From: Tahibacter soli
Lineage (GTDB): Bacteria > Pseudomonadota > Gammaproteobacteria > Xanthomonadales > Rhodanobacteraceae
DNA length: 64,000 nucleotides
Direction: 5' to 3'
Assembly: GCF_025717065.2 (NCBI RefSeq)
Contig: NZ_JAOVZO020000008.1
Span: forward strand, 62,001-126,000
The notes under the pieces were generated by a model. It did not search any database. It was not told where the DNA came from and worked only from the letters and a program-made list of their open reading frames with translations. Every line of letters starts with the position of its first letter. The stretch's first letter is position 1. This document shows positions 8,686 to 17,603 of the stretch, piece after piece. A program made the translations under genes and the position numbers.

Positions 8686-8883
8686 TCAGTCGCCGTTCGG
8701 TTTTGCCGCGAGAACGAATCGCCGCAACTGATGGGCCGCACCGAAGCACTCGGCATGGGCTTCCGGCAACACCTCGTCGGCTCGGGAACCGACGATGCCG
8801 GCGACGCGCTCGACCGTCGGGTCGAGTTCAAGGTGGTGCAGTGTCGGCAGGTCTGCGTAGCAAACGGGACAACCGCCGAACAC
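8686..8883 (-). CDS. Possible small protein (65 residues), weak call
   Basis: This frame encodes MFGGCPVCYADLPTLHHLE and continues as a plausible soluble sequence with a CPVC motif that could bind metal or be redox-active. It fills part of the 350-bp gap between the small secreted-protein gene and tRNA-Leu. No convincing ribosome-binding site or family match was found, and it may be a remnant or chance frame. The rest of that gap shows no other gene. Confidence 0.3.
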   Translation of the reverse strand: MFGGCPVCYADLPTLHHLELDPTVERVAGIVGSRADEVLPEAHAECFGAAHQLRRFVLAAKPNGD

Positions 8884-8927
8884 CGACCGGACGACGGCCT
8901 GCTGCGATCGTGAGACGAATCGTCGAT

Positions 8928-9016
8928 TGGTGCCCCGGGCCGGACTCGAACCGGCATGACGGTTGCCCGTCGACGGATTTTAAGTCCGTTGCGTCTACCG
9001 GTTTCGCCACCGGGGC
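8928..9016 (-). tRNA. tRNA-Leu (anticodon UAA)
   Basis: The minus strand folds as a class II tRNA: a 7-bp acceptor stem GCCCCGG/CCGGGGC, anticodon TAA inside ACTTAAAAT, a long variable arm, a GTTCGAGTC T-loop and an encoded 3' CCA. It has the position of leuZ in the usual gammaproteobacterial pgsA-Gly-Cys-Leu cluster. Confidence 0.96.
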
Positions 9017-9107
9017 AGAACGCGCGGCGATGTCGTGCGCGGCGGCGCGGCATCGTCGCGAAAGCATGCGGCAATCGTTGCGAAAGCGAAAGACGTCTCC
9101 GTCGCGC

Positions 9108-9138
9108 AAAAAAAAAGCCCCGGCCATGCCGGGGCTTT
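9108..9138 (-). terminator. Rho-independent terminator after tRNA-Gly
   Basis: On the minus strand an 8-bp perfect stem (GCCCCGGC with a 3-base loop and GCCGGGGC, 9117-9135) is followed by nine T residues. It lies directly downstream of the tRNA-Gly at 9148-9223 and separates it from tRNA-Leu. Confidence 0.9.
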
Positions 9139-9147
9139 GGTGTAGCG

Positions 9148-9223
<76 letters not shown>

Positions 9224-9464
9224 ACCGTGTTGCGATCTGCCGGAAGCGCAGCGCGTCGTCGTTGTTCGTACGACGCGCCGTCCGGGGGCGCGCATCATAC
9301 ACGAACGATCCGTGATGTCACTACCCCTGCGCGTGCAATCCGGCGTCGATCGTTCGTCGCCGCGCGACCGTGTCTTTGCTTCGACGACGGCTGTGTGCTC
9401 GGACCGGCACGTGCTCGGCTAGCATCGACAGCGCGCTGCGATCGTCTCGAACCGGAAGCCTTGC

Positions 9465-10568
9465 ATGAATCGATGGATCAACAAGATCGCCGGACACGTC
9501 GGCGTTGCGCTGATGTTCGGCTGCGGCGTCGTCGCCTGGGCGTTGTGCGCGTCGTGGTACGGCGGCCGGTCGCCGAACCTGGCGATGGGCGTGCTGCTCG
9601 TGATTGCGCTGGTGTCTGCGGCGATCGTCGTCCATGAGCTCGGCCACTATGCAGGCGCGCGTCTGGCGGGCATGACCGTGCTGATCGTGAACGTGCTCGG
9701 CCTGGAGGCGCATGCGCAACGCCGCGGATGGCGAATGCTGCTGCCGCGCAGACGATTGACGGGCATCTCGGGCTACGTGTTCGCCTCGCCGTCGCCGAAT
9801 CGGCCGATGCGTCCGCAGATGCTCGTGCTGATCGCCGGCGGACCGGCGGCCAATTTTCTGATCGCTGCGGCGTGCGGCATCGTGGGATGGCTCGTGTTTC
9901 CGGGGCCGGAAGGCCGGCTGCTGCTCGCGTTCGCAACGCTCAACGCGGGTTTCTGCGTGGTCAACCTGATACCGCGCCAGACCCCGATGCCGAGCGACGG
10001 CCTGTCGCTGTACACGTGGTTGCGCGGCGTCGACGAGAACGCGCCCGACCTCGCCTTCACGCGCATCCTCGCGCGCTCGATCGCCGGTCAAACGGCCGAT
10101 GAAATCGCCGGCGACGAACTGGCGGCGTTGGATTCCCTTCCTGCACAATTCCCCATAATCTCTTTGTGGTTTCGCTTCAGGGCGGACCAGAATCGCGGCG
10201 ACTGGCAATCGGCCGTTGCGCATGCCGATACGCTCGGCGCGCTCGTCAAGGCGCTCGATCCGGCGGTGAGAACGGCAATCTCGGAATTCCTGGCGCTGTT
10301 TCGCATGGAGCTTGCGTTCTCGCGCGCGATGCTGACCGGCGACGCGGCGTGGCTGGAAAACGGTCGCCTGACGCCGAAATTGCTGAAGTCGTCGCCGTGG
10401 TTGTTGCCGCGTTGCGAGGCGCTCAAGGCGACGTTGCGGGGGGATGAGCGCCGATGTGCGGAATTGCTCGAGATATCGAGGCGGTATGCCGACAACTCGG
10501 TCGAGGCAGCGGTGGGGCGTAGCGAGGCGCGTCTGCGGGAATATGTGGCGACTTCTCGCAAAAGCTGA
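9465..10568 (+). CDS. M50-family (site-2-protease-like) membrane metallopeptidase
   Basis: The 367-residue protein has an early transmembrane helix, then the zinc motif HELGH at residues 57-61 within VVHELGHYAGARLAGM. A second conserved stretch, AGGPAANFLIAAACGI, and NLIPRQTPMPSDG (the third metal-ligand/active-site region, where NxxPxxPxDG is usual) complete the M50 pattern. It should cleave a membrane-embedded substrate; no PDZ domain is present and the C-terminal ~170 residues are soluble and helical. It is the only plus-strand gene between the tRNA genes, flanked by two identical tRNA-Gly copies, and so appears to be inserted into a tRNA cluster that is normally contiguous. Confidence 0.88.
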   Translation: MNRWINKIAGHVGVALMFGCGVVAWALCASWYGGRSPNLAMGVLLVIALVSAAIVVHELGHYAGARLAGMTVLIVNVLGLEAHAQRRGWRMLLPRRRLTGISGYVFASPSPNRPMRPQMLVLIAGGPAANFLIAAACGIVGWLVFPGPEGRLLLAFATLNAGFCVVNLIPRQTPMPSDGLSLYTWLRGVDENAPDLAFTRILARSIAGQTADEIAGDELAALDSLPAQFPIISLWFRFRADQNRGDWQSAVAHADTLGALVKALDPAVRTAISEFLALFRMELAFSRAMLTGDAAWLENGRLTPKLLKSSPWLLPRCEALKATLRGDERRCAELLEISRRYADNSVEAAVGRSEARLREYVATSRKS

Positions 10569-10601
10569 CGGGCCGTAGCGGGAACGCGACGCCTGTTCGT
10601 G

Positions 10602-10621
10602 AATTTTTCTTAGAAAATTCA
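10602..10621 (+). other. AT-rich hairpin after the M50 peptidase gene
   Basis: GAATTTT (10602-10608) pairs perfectly with AAAATTC (10615-10621) around a 6-base loop, 33 bp after the stop at 10568. There is no long T tract, so it is at best a weak terminator. Confidence 0.4.
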
Positions 10622-10696
10622 ATCTAACGACGAGCGAGACGCGCCCCGTTCAAAGAAGCCCCGCGCTGCGGCCTTTGCCTCGTGCGAGGCATGGAA

Positions 10697-10726
10697 GCTG
10701 GATACCGGCCTGCGCCGGTATGACGC
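10697..10726. repeat. Single REP-like palindrome
   Basis: The sequence around TACCGGCCTGCGCCGGTA is a short imperfect palindrome flanked by CTGGA and TGACG. Elements of the CTGGATACCGGCCTGCGCCGG type are common between genes in many proteobacteria. It sits in the 262-bp gap between the peptidase and tRNA-Cys, where no gene is visible. Confidence 0.55.
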
Positions 10727-10792
10727 GCTGGAAAGAACGGCGCGAGCTTCATGGGCGATCCGGCGACACCGCCGATCCCGAATCCCACCCAA

Positions 10793-10816
10793 CAAAAAAC
10801 CCGCTTGCGCGGGCTT
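10793..10816 (-). terminator. Rho-independent terminator after tRNA-Cys
   Basis: Reading the minus strand, a 5-bp stem (CCCGC/GCGGG with a 4-base loop, 10800-10813) is followed by a run of T residues. It lies 15 bp downstream of tRNA-Cys. Confidence 0.75.
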
Positions 10817-10830
10817 CTGTCGAATCTTGA

Positions 10831-10904
10831 TGGAGGCCTGGGTCGGAATCGAACCGGCGTACACGGCTTTGCAGGCCGCTGCATGACCACTCTGCCACCA
10901 GGCC
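10831..10904 (-). tRNA. tRNA-Cys (anticodon GCA)
   Basis: A 74-base tRNA with encoded CCA: acceptor GGCCTGG/CCAGGCC, anticodon GCA in CCTGCAAAG and T-arm CCGGTTCGATTCCG. It corresponds to cysT in the usual Gly-Cys-Leu cluster downstream of pgsA. Confidence 0.97.
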
Positions 10905-10945
10905 GTCTACCGCGAGGCACCCGCTTTGCGGCGAGCACGTCACTT

Positions 10946-10975
10946 AAAAAACAAAACCTCGGAGGGCCGAGGTTT
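10946..10975 (-). terminator. Rho-independent terminator after second tRNA-Gly
   Basis: On the minus strand AAACCTCGG pairs with CCGAGGTTT around a short loop and is followed by TTTGTTTTTT. It lies 12 bp downstream of the tRNA-Gly at 10987-11062, between it and tRNA-Cys. Confidence 0.85.
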
Positions 10976-10986
10976 CGTTGAAATCG

Positions 10987-11062
<76 letters not shown>

Positions 11063-11230
11063 ACCGGAGACCGCGCATTTTAGGGATCGCGGCATCGATG
11101 TCAACTGTTTGTCGCAAACTTTCCCGCGCCGCCCGCCGATGCGGCCCGATTCTGCTCAATCCCTGAGCAATTTCGCGCAAGTCTGCTGAAATCTTGAACA
11201 AAATCGCCGCTTTCGCGACCTCGCCGCGTC

Positions 11231-11791
11231 CTACTGGTGGTCGCGCAGCACCGGCCAGGCCGCTCGTACGTACACGAACGCCGAATAGATCGTCAGGATC
11301 GCGGCGCCCACGAGCAGGTATTCGCCGATGCGGTACAGCCGCAGCTCGGAGAAATCGTGCTGATGCAGCAGCACCACGAGCGCGACCATCTGCACCACCG
11401 TCTTGACCTTGCCGACCAGCGCTACGCGCACGCGCGTGCGCTGCCCGATCTCGGCCATCCACTCGCGCAGCGCCGAGATGCTGATCTCGCGGCCGACGAT
11501 CACCGCACTCGTCACCGCGAGCATCGGCGTCGGGTTCTGCTGTACGAGCAAAAACAGCGTCACCGCCACCATCAGCTTGTCGGCGACGGGATCGAGGAAC
11601 GCGCCGAACGCCGACGTCAGCCCGTAGCGCCGCGCGATCCAGCCGTCGAGCCAGTCGGTCAGCGCCGCCGCGATGAAGATCGCCGCTGCGGCAAGGTTCG
11701 CGCCGCGAAACGGCAGGTAGAACACGACCACCATCACCGGCAGCAGCAGGATGCGGAACAGCGTCAAAATCGTCGGCAGGGTCAGGCGCAT
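11231..11791 (-). CDS. pgsA: CDP-diacylglycerol--glycerol-3-phosphate 3-phosphatidyltransferase
   Basis: The 186-residue inner-membrane enzyme transfers a phosphatidyl group from CDP-diacylglycerol to glycerol 3-phosphate, the committed step to phosphatidylglycerol. The CDP-alcohol phosphotransferase motif DGx2ARx8Gx3Dx3D is complete as DGWIARRYGLTSAFGAFLD followed by PVAD. Several transmembrane helices and the length fit PgsA. The ATG at 11791 gives the standard N-terminus MRLTLPTILTLFRILLLPV; a longer frame reaching 11839 adds residues without homology. It lies 60 bp downstream of uvrC and upstream of tRNA-Gly, the gene order seen in E. coli and its relatives. Confidence 0.96.
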   Translation of the reverse strand: MRLTLPTILTLFRILLLPVMVVVFYLPFRGANLAAAAIFIAAALTDWLDGWIARRYGLTSAFGAFLDPVADKLMVAVTLFLLVQQNPTPMLAVTSAVIVGREISISALREWMAEIGQRTRVRVALVGKVKTVVQMVALVVLLHQHDFSELRLYRIGEYLLVGAAILTIYSAFVYVRAAWPVLRDHQ

Positions 11792-11851
11792 GTCGTCTGC
11801 ATTGGGGGGCGGGCTGGCGGTGCGGGCCGAGTGTGACACGCGACTAGCAGT

Positions 11852-13684
11852 TCATCCATGGAACCGCGCATAGATGCGCTCGGCAAGGTCTCTGCTGACT
11901 CCTTTGACCCGCATGAGTTCCTCGACGCCCGCGTTGGCGATGCCGCCGAGGCCGCCGAAGTGCTTGAGCAGCGCGGCGCGCTTCTTCGCGCCGACGCCTT
12001 CGACTTCCTCGAGGCTGCTCTTTTCGCGCGCCTTCTCGCGGCGCTGGCGATGCCCCGTGATCGCGAAGCGATGCGCTTCGTCGCGCACCGCCTGGATCAG
12101 GTGCGACGCCGGCGAATCGGGGCCGGGCCACAGCGTGCGGCCCGAATCGCCGAGCACCAGCGTTTCGTGGCCCGATTTGCGCTCGCTGCCCTTGGCGACG
12201 CCGACCACGAGCACGCCGGTGACCGCAAGATCGGCCAGCACCGCAAGCGCCTGCGCGACCTGGCCCTTGCCGCCGTCGATCAGGAGCACGTCGGGCAGGT
12301 TGCCCTCGCCCGCCGCGAGCCGCTTGTAGCGGCGTTCGAGCGCCTGGTGCATCGCGGCGTAGTCGTCGCCGGGCTGGATGCCCGCAATGTTGAAACGTCG
12401 ATATTGGGATTTTTCCGGCCCCTCGGGACCGAACACCACGCACGAGGCGACCGTCGCCTCGCCCATCGTGTGGCTGATGTCGAAGCACTCGATGCGCTGC
12501 GGTACTTCGTCGAGTTCCAGCAGTTCGCGCAGCGCCTCGAAGCGGTCGCGCACCGTCTGGTGGCTCGACAGGCGCAGCGCGAGCGCGGCGTCGGCGTTCT
12601 TGATCGCAAGTTCGAGGAACCGCGCGCGTTCGGAACGCACGCTCGCCTTGATCTCGACCGCGTGCCCGGCCTGCCCCGCGAGCGCTTCGGCGAGCAGCGC
12701 GCCCTCTTCGGGCGCGTGGCTGACGATGATCTCGGACGGCACCGGGCGGTCGAGGTAGTACTGCGCGACGAACGCGGCCATGACGTCGGCCTCGCTCGCG
12801 TCGAGCGGCAGCTTCGGGAAGTAGTCGCGCGAGCCCAGGCTGATGCCGTTGCGGAAGTACAGCACCGAGACGCACGCGAGACCGTTGCCGATGCGGCACG
12901 CGAGCACGTCCATGTCGGCGCTCGCGCCCTGCACGTAGTGCCGCGCGAGAATCTGCTTGAGCGTGCCGATCTGGTCGCGCACCGCCGCGGCGCGTTCGAA
13001 TTCGAGCGCCTGGCTCGCGCGTTCCATGCGCGCGACGAGTTCGTCGATCACCGTCGTGCTCCTGCCTTCGAGGAACAGCGCCGCGTGGCGCACGCTCTGC
13101 GCATAGTCGTCGGGCTCGACGAGGCCGACGCACGGCGCGCTGCAGCGCTTGATCTGATACTGCAGGCACGGCCGCGAGCGATTCTTGAAGTAGCTGTCCT
13201 CGCACTGGCGCACGAGAAACAGCTTCTGCATGAGATTGAGGCTTTCGCGCACGGCCCACGCGCTCGGATACGGGCCGAAGTAGCGGCCCTTGCCGGTGCG
13301 CGCGCCGCGGTGGAACGTCATGCGCGGCACGTCGTCGCCGGTCGACAGAAAAATATACGGGTAGCTTTTGTCGTCGCGCAGCAGGATGTTGTAGCGCGGC
13401 TTGAGCGACTTGATCAGCTGCGCTTCGAGGATCAGCGCCTCGCCTTCGGTGCGCGTGAGCGTCACCTCGACGCGCGCGATCTGCGCGATCATCGCGTTGA
13501 TGCGCGGTTCCAGGCGCGGCTTGAGAAAATAGCTGCCGACGCGCTTCTTGAGGTCGCGCGCCTTGCCGACGTAGAGCAGCTCGCCGCCCGCGTCGATCAT
13601 GCGATAGACGCCCGGCGAGCCGGTGAGGTTGCGGACGAAGGCCTTGCCGTCGAACGGAACGGCGGGGTTCTGCGGTTCTTCCAT
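11852..13684 (-). CDS. uvrC: Excinuclease ABC subunit C
   Basis: The 610-residue protein makes the two incisions flanking a lesion in nucleotide excision repair, acting with UvrA and UvrB. Its N-terminal GIY-YIG domain is seen as GSPGVYRMIDAGGELLYVGK then ARDLKKRVGSYF; a UVR motif follows around residues 205-240 (VIDELVARMERASQALEFER), the RNase H-like domain carries CFDISHTMGE and LLIDGGKGQ, and the C-terminus has tandem helix-hairpin-helix elements (EEVEGVGAKKRAALLKHFGG). The start at 13684 was chosen over an in-frame start far upstream because only this one yields the canonical N-terminus; the upstream frame is antisense shadow of the next gene. Confidence 0.98.
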   Translation of the reverse strand: MEEPQNPAVPFDGKAFVRNLTGSPGVYRMIDAGGELLYVGKARDLKKRVGSYFLKPRLEPRINAMIAQIARVEVTLTRTEGEALILEAQLIKSLKPRYNILLRDDKSYPYIFLSTGDDVPRMTFHRGARTGKGRYFGPYPSAWAVRESLNLMQKLFLVRQCEDSYFKNRSRPCLQYQIKRCSAPCVGLVEPDDYAQSVRHAALFLEGRSTTVIDELVARMERASQALEFERAAAVRDQIGTLKQILARHYVQGASADMDVLACRIGNGLACVSVLYFRNGISLGSRDYFPKLPLDASEADVMAAFVAQYYLDRPVPSEIIVSHAPEEGALLAEALAGQAGHAVEIKASVRSERARFLELAIKNADAALALRLSSHQTVRDRFEALRELLELDEVPQRIECFDISHTMGEATVASCVVFGPEGPEKSQYRRFNIAGIQPGDDYAAMHQALERRYKRLAAGEGNLPDVLLIDGGKGQVAQALAVLADLAVTGVLVVGVAKGSERKSGHETLVLGDSGRTLWPGPDSPASHLIQAVRDEAHRFAITGHRQRREKAREKSSLEEVEGVGAKKRAALLKHFGGLGGIANAGVEELMRVKGVSRDLAERIYARFHG

Positions 13685-13758
13685 CGGTCGATTGTAGTGC
13701 GGCGCCGCGGCCGGATCGTGCCCTGATTGGGGCCCGCGGCCGCGTTGCAAGCCCCGGC

Positions 13759-15183
13759 CTACTCCCCGACCGGTATCCGCGTGCACGTGCCGTTGAAATC
13801 GACGCGGACGATTTCGTGCGCGTTGGTGTTGGCGATCCACAGCGCGCCGCCGCCGAGGCTGATGCCTTCGGGCTCGTGGAAGCGGTACGGCAGGTTGAAC
13901 GCGCGCACTTCGCCGGTCTTGATGTTCAGCGCCTTGAGCTTGCTGTTGTAGCTGTCGGCGATGAACACGATGCCGCGCGGATCGACGCACAGCCCCAGCG
14001 GGTGCTGCAAGCGTACGTCTTCGCGCTTGCCCGCGCTGTCGCCGAAGTCCCACGGGCCGTGGCCGATGATCGTCGTGACGCGGCGGTCCGAGAAGCGCAC
14101 CGCGCGGATCGCGCCCGCGCCCGCGTCGGCCACGAGCAATGCGTGCGCGAGCACGCCGACGCCGCTCGGCTGCGCGAAGCTCGCATACGCGCCCTCGCCG
14201 TCGTCGATGCCGAAGCGCCCGCTGCCGGCGAGGATGTCGAGGCTGCGCCGGGTCAGATCCAGATCCCACACCTGGTGCTGGCCCGACACCGTGAAGTACA
14301 CATGTTCGTTGTGGACCGCGACGTCGACCGGCGCGCACATCGCGACGGCGGCGGGATCGGGGTGGTTCTGCGGTCGTTCGCGGCCGAGCTTGCCGGTGCC
14401 GGCGACGGTATCGACGTCGCCGCTGAGAATGCGCACGCGACGGATCGCGTGGTTGCCGGTGTCGGCGATGTACAGCACGTCCTTGCCGAACGCGAGGCCC
14501 TGCGGCGACGACAGGCCGCAGTCGATCAGGCGTCCGTCCCAGTAGCCGGCGTTGCCGGAACCGAACTGGCGCAGGATGCGGCCCTCGTGCGTCGTTTCGA
14601 GCACGCGGTGGTGCGCCGTGTCGGCGATGTACAGGTGCTTTTCGTTGGCGATCACGCGCGCCGGAAACGCCAGCGGCAGCCGCGGCTCGGGCCGCGACAC
14701 GGCCGGCCACGGCTCGTAGATGCGGATGTCGCGCTGCGTCGCCTCGTCGAGCAGGCTCGCCACGCGGCGGTCGATTTCCTGGCGCCGCCCCTCGCCGGTG
14801 TACAGGCCCGCGAGGCGGCCTTCGGCATCGAGCAGCACGACGCTCGGCCACGCGCGCACGCCGAACTGCTGCCACAGCACGAAGCCGGGATCGCTCGCCA
14901 CGGGATGGCGCAGGTGATGGCGGTTGACCGCCTTGAGCACGGCGCGCGTGTCGCGCTGGCTCGTGTATTTGGGCGTGTGCACGCCGATCACGCAGAGGCC
15001 GTCGTGATAGCGGTTCTCAAGCCACGCGAGGTCGGCCAGGAGGTTGACGCAGTTGATGCAGTCGAACGTCCAGAAATAGATCAGCGTGACGCGGCCGTGC
15101 AGGTTCACCGGGCTCGGCGCGTGCGGCGTGTTGACCCATTCCAGGCCGGCCGGGAATTCGAAGGCTTCGGTGACTGCGCTCAT
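13759..15183 (-). CDS. Thioredoxin-like/NHL-repeat protein (NHLRC2-like)
   Basis: The first ~150 residues form a thioredoxin fold: LIYFWTFDCINCVNLLADLA holds a CINC motif at the CxxC position and a cis-Pro follows in VRAWPSVVLLDAEG. Residues ~170-474 are NHL-type beta-propeller blades (KHLYIADTAHHRVLETT, DVLYIADTGNHAIRRVR, GIVFIADSYNSKLKALN). The combination and length are those of NHLRC2-like proteins, cytosolic since no signal peptide is present. A disulfide-related or scaffolding role is plausible, but bacterial members are not well characterised. It follows the LMW phosphatase gene by 26 bp on the same strand. Confidence 0.88.
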   Translation of the reverse strand: MSAVTEAFEFPAGLEWVNTPHAPSPVNLHGRVTLIYFWTFDCINCVNLLADLAWLENRYHDGLCVIGVHTPKYTSQRDTRAVLKAVNRHHLRHPVASDPGFVLWQQFGVRAWPSVVLLDAEGRLAGLYTGEGRRQEIDRRVASLLDEATQRDIRIYEPWPAVSRPEPRLPLAFPARVIANEKHLYIADTAHHRVLETTHEGRILRQFGSGNAGYWDGRLIDCGLSSPQGLAFGKDVLYIADTGNHAIRRVRILSGDVDTVAGTGKLGRERPQNHPDPAAVAMCAPVDVAVHNEHVYFTVSGQHQVWDLDLTRRSLDILAGSGRFGIDDGEGAYASFAQPSGVGVLAHALLVADAGAGAIRAVRFSDRRVTTIIGHGPWDFGDSAGKREDVRLQHPLGLCVDPRGIVFIADSYNSKLKALNIKTGEVRAFNLPYRFHEPEGISLGGGALWIANTNAHEIVRVDFNGTCTRIPVGE

Positions 15184-15209
15184 GCGGGCGGCTCGTTCCG
15201 GGGAGCCGA

Positions 15210-15671
15210 TTATGCGCGCGCGGCGTGCTTCGCCAACAGCGCCCGGGCCACGTGTTCGGCGAGGTCGATCACCTGTTCGAAGCCGGCGGCGCTGCCGTAG
15301 TACGGATCGGGCACTTCGCGCGGCGACGCGACGCCGGCGAATTCGAGCGCCAGCGCGACCTGCGCGGTCGCGTCGGCCGGCCGGCGGCGTTCGATCTCGC
15401 GCAGGTTGGCCGCGTCTGCCGCGAGCAGCGCGTCGTAGCGGCGGAAGTCGTCGCGATGCAGCTGGCGCGCGCGATGCGCCGCGAGCGCGTAGCCGCGGCG
15501 CTGCGCCGAGGCGACCGTGCGCGGATCGGCGCCCTCGCCGACGTGCCAGTCGCCGGTGCCGGCCGATTCGATCGTCCAGTCGAGGTTCGCGCGGCGCGCG
15601 TGTTCGGCGACGACGGCCGCGAGCACCGGCGAGCGGCAGATGTTGCCGAGGCAGACGAACAGGATCTTCAT
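15210..15671 (-). CDS. Low-molecular-weight protein-tyrosine phosphatase
   Basis: The 153-residue protein begins [28 protein letters not shown] is the C-x5-R-S phosphate-binding loop with the nucleophilic cysteine at position 7. The general-acid motif DPYYG appears near residue 122, as expected. It hydrolyses phosphotyrosine or related phosphoesters in the cytoplasm; in bacteria these enzymes often control capsule or exopolysaccharide tyrosine kinases. The start overlaps the kdsB stop as ATGA, so the two proteins are probably coupled in translation. No tyrosine kinase gene is in view. Confidence 0.94.
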   Translation of the reverse strand: MKILFVCLGNICRSPVLAAVVAEHARRANLDWTIESAGTGDWHVGEGADPRTVASAQRRGYALAAHRARQLHRDDFRRYDALLAADAANLREIERRRPADATAQVALALEFAGVASPREVPDPYYGSAAGFEQVIDLAEHVARALLAKHAARA

Positions 15672-16435
15672 GCGCGCGCCCGAAACCACGCGTCGACGCG
15701 CGCGAGATCTTCTTCGGTGTCGACGCCGGCCGGAAACGCCTCCGGCGTCACGTCGAGGGCGATGCGATACCCGTGTTCGAGCACACGCAGCTGCTCGAGC
15801 GATTCGGCGGTTTCGAGCGGCGTGCGCGCGAGCGTCGTGTAGCGGCGCAGAAACCCGGCCCGGTACGCGTAGATGCCGATATGACGCAGGAACGGCACGC
15901 CGGCCGGAAGCGCGTCGCGCGTCGCGGCGAACGCGTCGCGCGCCCACGGCGCCGGCGCGCGCGTGAAGTACAGCGCGTGGCCGCCGGCCGCCACGACCTT
16001 CACGCAGTTCGGGTTGAAGAGCTCGGCCGCGTCGGCGATCGGCGTCGCGAGCGTCGCCATCGGCGCGTCGCTCGCGGCGAGGATTTCGGCCACGTGGCGT
16101 ACGCCGCTCGGCGGCGCCAGCGGTTCGTCGCCCTGCAGGTTCACCACGAGCGTTTCGTCGGACCAGCCCATCTGCTCGACACATTCGGCGAGGCGGTCGC
16201 TGCCCGAGGCGTGGTCGGCGCGCGTCATGCAGACGATGACGTCGTGGTCGGACAAGGCTTCGGCGATGCGCGCGTCGTCGGTCGCGACGATGACCTGCGC
16301 CGCGCCGGCTTCGACGGCACGGCGCGCGACGTGCACGATCATCGGCACGCCGGCGATCGGGCGCAGCGGCTTGCCCGGCAGGCGCGTGGCGCCGTAGCGG
16401 GCGGGAATGGCGACGACGAAGGGAACCTGGCTCAT
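15668..16435 (-). CDS. kdsB: 3-deoxy-manno-octulosonate cytidylyltransferase (CMP-KDO synthetase)
   Basis: The 255-residue enzyme activates KDO with CTP for lipopolysaccharide core assembly. The N-terminus [20 protein letters not shown] is the nucleotide-binding loop of the family; [10 protein letters not shown] and the C-terminal [12 protein letters not shown] segment are also diagnostic. Length matches the family. It is cytoplasmic. The stop codon overlaps the start of the LMW phosphatase gene, a pairing that ties LPS precursor activation to a phosphatase at the level of translation. Presence of kdsB confirms a Gram-negative host with KDO-containing LPS. Confidence 0.97.
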   Translation of the reverse strand: MSQVPFVVAIPARYGATRLPGKPLRPIAGVPMIVHVARRAVEAGAAQVIVATDDARIAEALSDHDVIVCMTRADHASGSDRLAECVEQMGWSDETLVVNLQGDEPLAPPSGVRHVAEILAASDAPMATLATPIADAAELFNPNCVKVVAAGGHALYFTRAPAPWARDAFAATRDALPAGVPFLRHIGIYAYRAGFLRRYTTLARTPLETAESLEQLRVLEHGYRIALDVTPEAFPAGVDTEEDLARVDAWFRARA

Positions 16436-16567
16436 AGGCGCGGCGGCTGGCGGAGAGGCCGCACAGTGTAGCGATGCGAGTGGTTCCGCGCCGCGCGCCG
16501 AACGTGGCGCTGTCGCGGACGCCGGCCGGCACGTAGAATTGCACGGTTTTTCGTCTACGGAAGAGCC

Positions 16568-17518
16568 GTGACCGCCCCCGCCGACGCCGCCTTTCCCGGC
16601 GCGTCAACCGCAACACCGATGGTGCGCGCCGCGCTGTTCATGGTCGCCAGCGCCGTGCTGTTCGGCCTCATGGCCGTCACGATCCGCCTCGCCTCCAAGC
16701 AGCTGCACGCGTTCGAGATCGCGTTCTTCCGCAGCGCGTTCGGGTTTCTGTTCGCCGCGCCGCTGCTCCTGCGCCACGGCTTTGCGATCCTGCGCACCGA
16801 CAAGCTGCGCTTCTACGTGCTGCGCTGCGTGATCGGCATCGTGTCGATGCTCGCCGGCTTCTGGGCGATCGTGCACCTGCCGCTCGCGCAGGCGATTTCG
16901 CTGTCGTATTCGACGCCGCTGTTCGTAACGATCGGCGCGGTGCTGTTTCTCGGCGAAGTCGTGCGCGTGCGGCGCTGGACCGCGGTGCTCGTGGGCTTTC
17001 TCGGCGTGCTCGTGATCGTGCGCCCGTTCGGCACCGATTTCACGACCGGCAGCCTCGTGGCGCTGCTCGCCGCCGCGATGAGCGGCACGGTGACGATCAG
17101 CATCAAGGTGCTCTCGCGCACCGAATCGCCGGACGCGATCGTCCTCATCACCACGCTGCTGTGGGTCGTGCTCGCGCTGCCGGCGGCGATTCCGGTCTGG
17201 CAGTGGCCGAACGCCGAATCCTGGCTGTGGGTGTTCCTGGCCGGCGGATTCGGCACGATCGCGCACATGTGCTGGACGCGCGCGCTGTCGCTGGGCGAAG
17301 TGTCGGCGCTGACGCCGCTGAGTTTTCTGCAGCTGCCGGTGGTCGTTTTCGCCGCCTGGCTGCTGTTCGGCGAAAACCTCGACCTTTGGACCGGCATCGG
17401 CGCCGGCATCATCGTCGCCAGCAACGTCTACATCGCGCATCGCGAAACGCGTCTGGCACGGCCGCAGGCGACCGATCCGCAGGCCGCGGCGGCGGCGGCG
17501 GAGCGCAGCGGGTCGTAG
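16568..17518 (+). CDS. EamA/DMT-superfamily transporter
   Basis: The 316-residue inner-membrane protein has ten predicted helices in two EamA repeats: first half with [20 protein letters not shown] and [21 protein letters not shown], second half with [20 protein letters not shown] and a following LLFGE. It resembles RhaT/EamA-type carriers that export metabolites or drugs. An N-terminal extension of about 18 residues precedes helix 1; the internal Met at residue 18 ([13 protein letters not shown]) is an alternative start. It is divergent from kdsB with a 132-bp gap. The substrate is unknown. Confidence 0.85.
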   Translation: MTAPADAAFPGASTATPMVRAALFMVASAVLFGLMAVTIRLASKQLHAFEIAFFRSAFGFLFAAPLLLRHGFAILRTDKLRFYVLRCVIGIVSMLAGFWAIVHLPLAQAISLSYSTPLFVTIGAVLFLGEVVRVRRWTAVLVGFLGVLVIVRPFGTDFTTGSLVALLAAAMSGTVTISIKVLSRTESPDAIVLITTLLWVVLALPAAIPVWQWPNAESWLWVFLAGGFGTIAHMCWTRALSLGEVSALTPLSFLQLPVVVFAAWLLFGENLDLWTGIGAGIIVASNVYIAHRETRLARPQATDPQAAAAAAERSGS

Positions 17519-17603
17519 CCGGCGCGAAAAACGCGGAATTATTTGCGCGATCGCAAGAAATAGTGGCGTTCAGTCATTGCTCCGAAACGAACTGATCGGG
17601 ACA

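Noticed and set aside
13685-14875. In-frame extension of uvrC to a start at 14875
   Set aside because: The extra ~397 residues are antisense to the thioredoxin/NHL gene and show no homology, while the start at 13684 gives the standard UvrC N-terminus.
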